A DNA stretch of 7,807 bases, taken from Candidatus Bathyarchaeota archaeon. Lineage in GTDB: Archaea > Thermoproteota > Bathyarchaeia > Bathyarchaeales > Bathycorpusculaceae. The stretch covers positions 1 to 7,807 of the forward strand of contig DAOVFC010000018.1 of assembly GCA_030668645.1 (NCBI GenBank). The letters are read 5' to 3'. A program made the position numbers and the translations under genes. The notes beneath the pieces are model-generated. The model was not told the origin of the DNA. It did not search any database and was given only the letters and a program-made list of their open reading frames with translations. Below, piece by piece: positions 5,407-7,807 of the stretch. The stretch's first letter is position 1. Each line of letters begins with the position of its first letter.

Positions 5407-5895
5407 TTGCAGGAGACCTTCAAACTGCGAAAATTCAACAGCGATGATTTAGAACAAGTTGTACATATCAACCGTCTCTGTCTACCGGAAAACTACACAA
5501 ACTACTTCTTCGTGGACTTACATAAAAGATTCCCCGAAACGTTTCTGGTAGCCGAGGAGAACGGAGAAATCGTTGGCTACATGATGTGCCGCATCAAAAC
5601 AGGGTTATCAGGTTTCCGAGGCATAATCAAGAAGGGACATGTTGTCTCAATAGCCGTTTTGCCCTCGCATCAGCATAAGGGCATAGGGCGTGCTTTGATG
5701 ATAAAGGCTATGGAGAACATGGGGTTATACAACGCCCAGCTGTGCTTTTTAGAGGTCAGAGTAAGCAACAAAGCGGCTGTCAATCTTTACAAAAATTTGG
5801 GATTCAAAGTTACCCGTGTAATTCGCGGCTACTACGTTGATAGGGAAGGTGCTTACGTGATGAGCCGAGAGCTTCCGTTCAAGCCAAGAGTGTAA
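5407..5895 (+). CDS. GNAT-family N-acetyltransferase, archaeal Ard1/RimI type (protein N-terminal acetylation)
   Basis: Transfers acetyl from acetyl-CoA, most likely to protein N-termini. The 162 residues fit a single GNAT domain. Seen in order: FKLRKFNSDDLEQV (5-18, strand 1 and helix 1), LPENY (26-30, a loop typical of archaeal Ard1), VGYMMCRI (56-63), strand 4 HVVSIAVLP (78-86), the acetyl-CoA pyrophosphate loop QHKGIG (89-94), LEVRVSN and NLGF near residues 116-135, and GYYVDREGAYVMSREL at the end. It closely resembles the Sulfolobus N-terminal acetyltransferase as I remember it. The start must be TTG at 5407: an in-frame TAA lies at 5365, no ATG or GTG intervenes, and AAGGA (5396-5400) is six bases upstream. 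The next ATG, codon 59, would remove the first strands. Its TAA is one base from the convergent stop at 5897. Confidence 0.92.
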   Translation: MQETFKLRKFNSDDLEQVVHINRLCLPENYTNYFFVDLHKRFPETFLVAEENGEIVGYMMCRIKTGLSGFRGIIKKGHVVSIAVLPSHQHKGIGRALMIKAMENMGLYNAQLCFLEVRVSNKAAVNLYKNLGFKVTRVIRGYYVDREGAYVMSRELPFKPRV

Positions 5896-5896
5896 G

Positions 5897-6346
5897 CTAG
5901 ATACGTGAAGGCTCCGCTTTTTCGCTCAGAAAGTTTACCGCTTGAAACATGGACTTAGCAAGTCCTAAAAGACTTAGCAATGAGGCAGCCATCAAAAACA
6001 AGCTGAGGTCAAGTGTCAGTTTTACATTCTGAAACGTCGTGCTTACGGTTCCACCCTTCAAGGAGAAAAGTAAGTAAACAACCACGAATAACGCCCTAGC
6101 CACGTTAAACAATTGCTGAAAGATCGTTCCGGAAAGAATTTCACCGACAACCACGAGGAAAATGTAAACCATCACAAAAGTTTCGATGATCTGCTGAAGA
6201 CCGGGAATCACACCCGAAACTGGGGTTAAAAACGTTGAGATGGCTAAATATATCGCGTAGAAAATTAAGGCTTTTACCGTCGCCTTTAATGCTCTGCCCG
6301 TGATGCCTCTGAGGCGATCTTTCACACTTTTGTCTGCTTCAACCAT
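5897..6346 (-). CDS. Four-helix membrane protein, last gene of membrane operon (unknown)
   Basis: A 149-residue integral membrane protein that I cannot assign to a family. Predicted membrane helices are about 22-41, 53-71, 80-97 and 109-129. The N-terminus is charged and basic before helix 1 (KSVKDRLRGITGRALK), and the C-terminus is short (SEKAEPSRI). There are no Cys or His residues and few polar residues in the helices, so an enzyme or metal site is unlikely; a structural, assembly or channel-like role is possible. The ATG at 6346 overlaps the upstream stop by eight bases (ATGGTTGA), with GGTGAT at 6357-6352 as ribosome-binding site inside the upstream gene. This strongly suggests translational coupling with the exported protein. 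The stop is TAG. Confidence 0.75.
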   Translation of the reverse strand: MVEADKSVKDRLRGITGRALKATVKALIFYAIYLAISTFLTPVSGVIPGLQQIIETFVMVYIFLVVVGEILSGTIFQQLFNVARALFVVVYLLFSLKGGTVSTTFQNVKLTLDLSLFLMAASLLSLLGLAKSMFQAVNFLSEKAEPSRI

Positions 6347-7118
6347 ATGGAATCACCAGAGGCCCGTAACTGAAGAGGGATGTCAAAAAATAGATTTCCA
6401 TATATCCGTTTTCAGGCTTTTCTGTAATTGAAACGTAAAGCTCCATCGAGCTTTCATACCGAGAATTTTGTGGCGCCTCGATGGCTTTCTGTCCTTCACC
6501 AATGAGTTCGTTGCCCCCGTTATACATGTACATCTGGATTCTGCCAGTTAAATCGAAGAACGCATGATTTTCGAAGCTTATCACGACCGTCGCTTTCACA
6601 TGCGTTGCGTTATACAGTTCACATTTAATCTCTCCTACAGTGAAGTTGTACAGTGGTGCACCCCAGGGCATGGAAAAGTTGGTTGAGGCTTGAACAGGGA
6701 TTGCCTCGGCAAGCTTCATGCCTACCATCTGGTTGATTGTCAATTCTGTGTCGTTGAACAAGTATTCTTGTTCGCTTTGTAGCAAGCCGTCTGCGTCTAT
6801 GGTCATGTTATGACTGAGGGTTTTTTTCACTCCTCTTTCTATGACGGGGACGAATGTTGAGTGATGTGCTATTGCAAAACCGTTTTCATCAAATACTTTT
6901 GTTGTGAGGTTGAAAGCACCTATGTTGTAATAGCCTTTGTTGACTATCGTTATCGGTAGAGAAAACAGGATTTCCTTGTCAGACGTAACGCTTATCTGTG
7001 GCTCACCGAAATCAAATTGTAAGTCTTTAACGGAGTACACTGCAGACACAAAAAATGCAATTAGGAATATCCAGAAAAAAGTTGTAACAATGCCTATCAT
7101 TCGAATCGGTATTCTCAT
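6339..7118 (-). CDS. Exported membrane-anchored protein with six N-glycosylation sequons, LEA14-like fold suspected
   Basis: A 259-residue protein with one N-terminal membrane helix (about 8-29) acting as an uncleaved signal anchor, followed by about 230 residues outside the cell. The outer part is rich in beta-strand patterns. A segment such as LPITIVNKGYYNIGAF (54-69) followed by TTKVFDENG (72-80) recalls LEA14/water-stress-type sandwich domains, and a second similar block follows after about 155 (NFTVGEIKCELYNAT, then VKATVVISFENHAFFDLTG). This assignment is inference. N-X-S/T sequons occur at 70, 104, 122, 147, 158 and 170, as expected for a glycosylated surface protein. I chose the ATG at 7118 because GGAAAG lies just upstream and the basic residues then precede the helix. 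In-frame ATGs at 7148 and 7271 exist, but the longest overlaps the upstream gene for over 100 bases and its extra N-terminus is Arg/Gln/His-rich, as expected for out-of-frame translation. Confidence 0.72.
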   Translation of the reverse strand: MRIPIRMIGIVTTFFWIFLIAFFVSAVYSVKDLQFDFGEPQISVTSDKEILFSLPITIVNKGYYNIGAFNLTTKVFDENGFAIAHHSTFVPVIERGVKKTLSHNMTIDADGLLQSEQEYLFNDTELTINQMVGMKLAEAIPVQASTNFSMPWGAPLYNFTVGEIKCELYNATHVKATVVISFENHAFFDLTGRIQMYMYNGGNELIGEGQKAIEAPQNSRYESSMELYVSITEKPENGYMEIYFLTSLFSYGPLVIPYG

Positions 7119-7152
7119 AACGCTTTCCTTTTCCGCAACATTTTGCATCAGA

Positions 7153-7533
7153 TTACGAAAAACGGCGTCGTTTTGAAGACTTATTTCGTTGTGGCTGCGA
7201 CTGTGGAATTTCTTCCGGCGGTATAACCACGATTTCCGGTTCTGACGTTGATGCCTTTGGTTGCGGCACATGAGCGATTATGGTTACTCCTCTGATGGTT
7301 ATCAGAGAGCCTATCCAACCCATCACCCCCAAATACATTATCCGTATGCACGAAGCGATCAACGGCGCCAGAGCTTCACCAAAGGTCTGCACCAGATCTT
7401 CCGAAGCGATTATTGTTAAGCTTTGAGTAAGGAATCCATAGGCGCTTATGAACGTGAAGACTAGTAGGGCTACACCTATCATCAGCACTGTTACACCTGA
7501 GAGGGCTATCTTGTCCCTAAATCTTTTCAGCAT
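7153..7533 (-). CDS. Two-helix membrane protein with Pro-rich basic tail, first gene of membrane operon (unknown)
   Basis: A 126-residue protein that I do not recognise. It has a short basic N-terminus (MLKRFRDK), a first helix at about 12-35, an outside segment of about 25 residues (ASEDLVQTFGEALAPLI), a second helix at about 63-86, and then a soluble tail. The tail (89-126) is rich in Pro, Glu and Gln (EPEIVVIPPEEIPQSQPQ) and ends in a strongly basic patch (KSSKRRRFS). With the positive N-terminus inside, both ends lie in the cytoplasm, so the tail could touch nucleic acid, lipid head groups or a cytosolic partner. It is followed 34 bases later by the sequon-rich exported protein. The ATG at 7533 has no strong ribosome-binding site. 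Confidence 0.7.
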   Translation of the reverse strand: MLKRFRDKIALSGVTVLMIGVALLVFTFISAYGFLTQSLTIIASEDLVQTFGEALAPLIASCIRIMYLGVMGWIGSLITIRGVTIIAHVPQPKASTSEPEIVVIPPEEIPQSQPQRNKSSKRRRFS

Positions 7534-7568
7534 GGTTCTGGACCCGTTTTAAAAAGTGTGAGAATGAA

Positions 7569-7576
7569 ATATTAAA
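7569..7576 (-). promoter_or_regulatory. TATA-like box for the membrane operon
   Basis: On minus the site reads TTTAATAT, about 36-43 bases before the ATG at 7533. Transcription would start near 7548 and leave a leader of about 15 bases. A second AT-rich site, CTTTTTAAAA around 7550, is too close to the ATG unless the mRNA is leaderless. Confidence 0.35.
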
Positions 7577-7613
7577 TCTTCTGATACAGTAAACAAGATC
7601 TGAACTAGGTATC

Positions 7614-7644
7614 AAAAATCAAACAAAAAAATTGATCGAAAAAA
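7614..7644 (-). terminator. Triple T-tract terminator after the fumarase subunit gene
   Basis: On minus, three T-runs follow the fumarase stop: T6 (7644-7639), T7 (7631-7625) and T5 (7618-7614). Multiple U-runs are the usual archaeal terminator. A small hairpin, CTGTG and CACAG around six bases (7673-7658), spans the stop codon just before them. Confidence 0.6.
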
Positions 7645-7663
7645 CAAGAATCATGGACTGTGG

Positions 7664-7807
7664 TCAAACACAGAGTTTTTGATAAATTCTCCGCTTGTTC
7701 TCTTCAACTTCCTTCCGGATATTTTCAAAGAGGTTGTTCCCGTGCGAGTCGATGGCTATTGACAGCGGACCGAACTCCTCAACTTCCAGAACTCGCATGG
7801 CTTCCTC
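7664..7807 (-). CDS. Class I fumarate hydratase (or tartrate dehydratase) beta subunit, C-terminal 47 residues
   Basis: Only the end of the gene is visible; its start lies beyond the right edge. The fragment contains LEVEEFGPLSIAIDSHGNNL (7-26), a signature of the C-terminal part of iron-sulfur class I fumarases, where 'E.FGPL.V..D.HGN.LY' is well conserved, followed by a charged helix (ENIRKEVEENKRRIYQKL). Archaea commonly encode the alpha and beta subunits as separate genes, which fits a protein ending here. The enzyme would convert fumarate and malate in the TCA cycle or a reductive variant. L-tartrate dehydratase beta subunits share this region, so the substrate is inferred. The stop is TGA. 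Confidence 0.85.
   Translation of the reverse strand, partial: EEAMRVLEVEEFGPLSIAIDSHGNNLFENIRKEVEENKRRIYQKLCV

Noticed and set aside
7119..7271. Long N-terminus of the sequon-rich exported protein (start at 7271)
   Set aside because: The extra residues are Arg/Gln/His-rich, overlap the upstream gene for over 100 bases, and come ahead of a good ribosome site and ATG at 7118.
1..7807. Mobile element, CRISPR array, tRNA or rRNA
   Set aside because: I saw no transposase, no terminal repeats with target duplication, no spaced direct repeats, and no cloverleaf or rRNA-like segment when reading both strands by eye.

Overview
The window reads as a piece of an archaeal chromosome. The main evidence is a complete two-repeat TATA-binding protein, an Lhr-type helicase start, an archaeal Ser-His-Asp signal peptidase, a GNAT acetyltransferase close to the Sulfolobus Ard1/NAT type, and the end of a stand-alone class I fumarase beta subunit. 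Start regions fit too: TATA-like boxes, short or absent leaders, and some GTG/TTG starts. The protein style suggests the TACK group, perhaps a Bathyarchaeia-like lineage; that placement is inference from memory of families, not a search.

Layout, left to right. Bases 1-501 (minus) hold the N-terminal part of an Lhr-like helicase that runs off the left edge. A 350-base non-coding stretch separates it from a divergent 56-residue zinc-ribbon protein (852-1022, plus). Next come a decayed zinc-ribbon fragment that merges into a stem-loop plus T-tract (1048-1170), then a long signal peptidase I with a two-helix C-terminal extension (1194-2273), a short broken hydrophobic ORF (2298-2411), and the TBP gene behind a clear TATA box (2480-3046). 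TBP converges with pyrE (3057-3680, minus). pyrE is preceded in the same operon by a small charged helical protein (3684-3947). Divergent from that operon is a LarA-family nickel racemase gene (4052-5326), followed by the N-acetyltransferase gene (5407-5895).

The right third, on minus, is a three-gene membrane/surface operon transcribed 7533 to 5897: a two-helix protein with a Pro-rich basic tail, an exported anchored protein with six N-glycosylation sequons, and a four-helix membrane protein translationally coupled to it. None of the three is a family I can name. The last 144 bases are the C-terminus of a fumarase beta subunit on minus, followed by T-rich termination tracts.

Most genes are housekeeping: transcription initiation (TBP), pyrimidine synthesis (PyrE), nucleic-acid remodelling (Lhr), secretion (signal peptidase), protein acetylation (GNAT) and hydroxyacid chemistry (LarA homologue, fumarase). 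The least explained parts are the membrane operon at 5897-7533, the extra domain of the signal peptidase, the small zinc-ribbon protein with Cren7-like spacing, and the two degenerate ORFs that carry in-frame TAG codons. I see no mobile element, CRISPR array, tRNA or rRNA.
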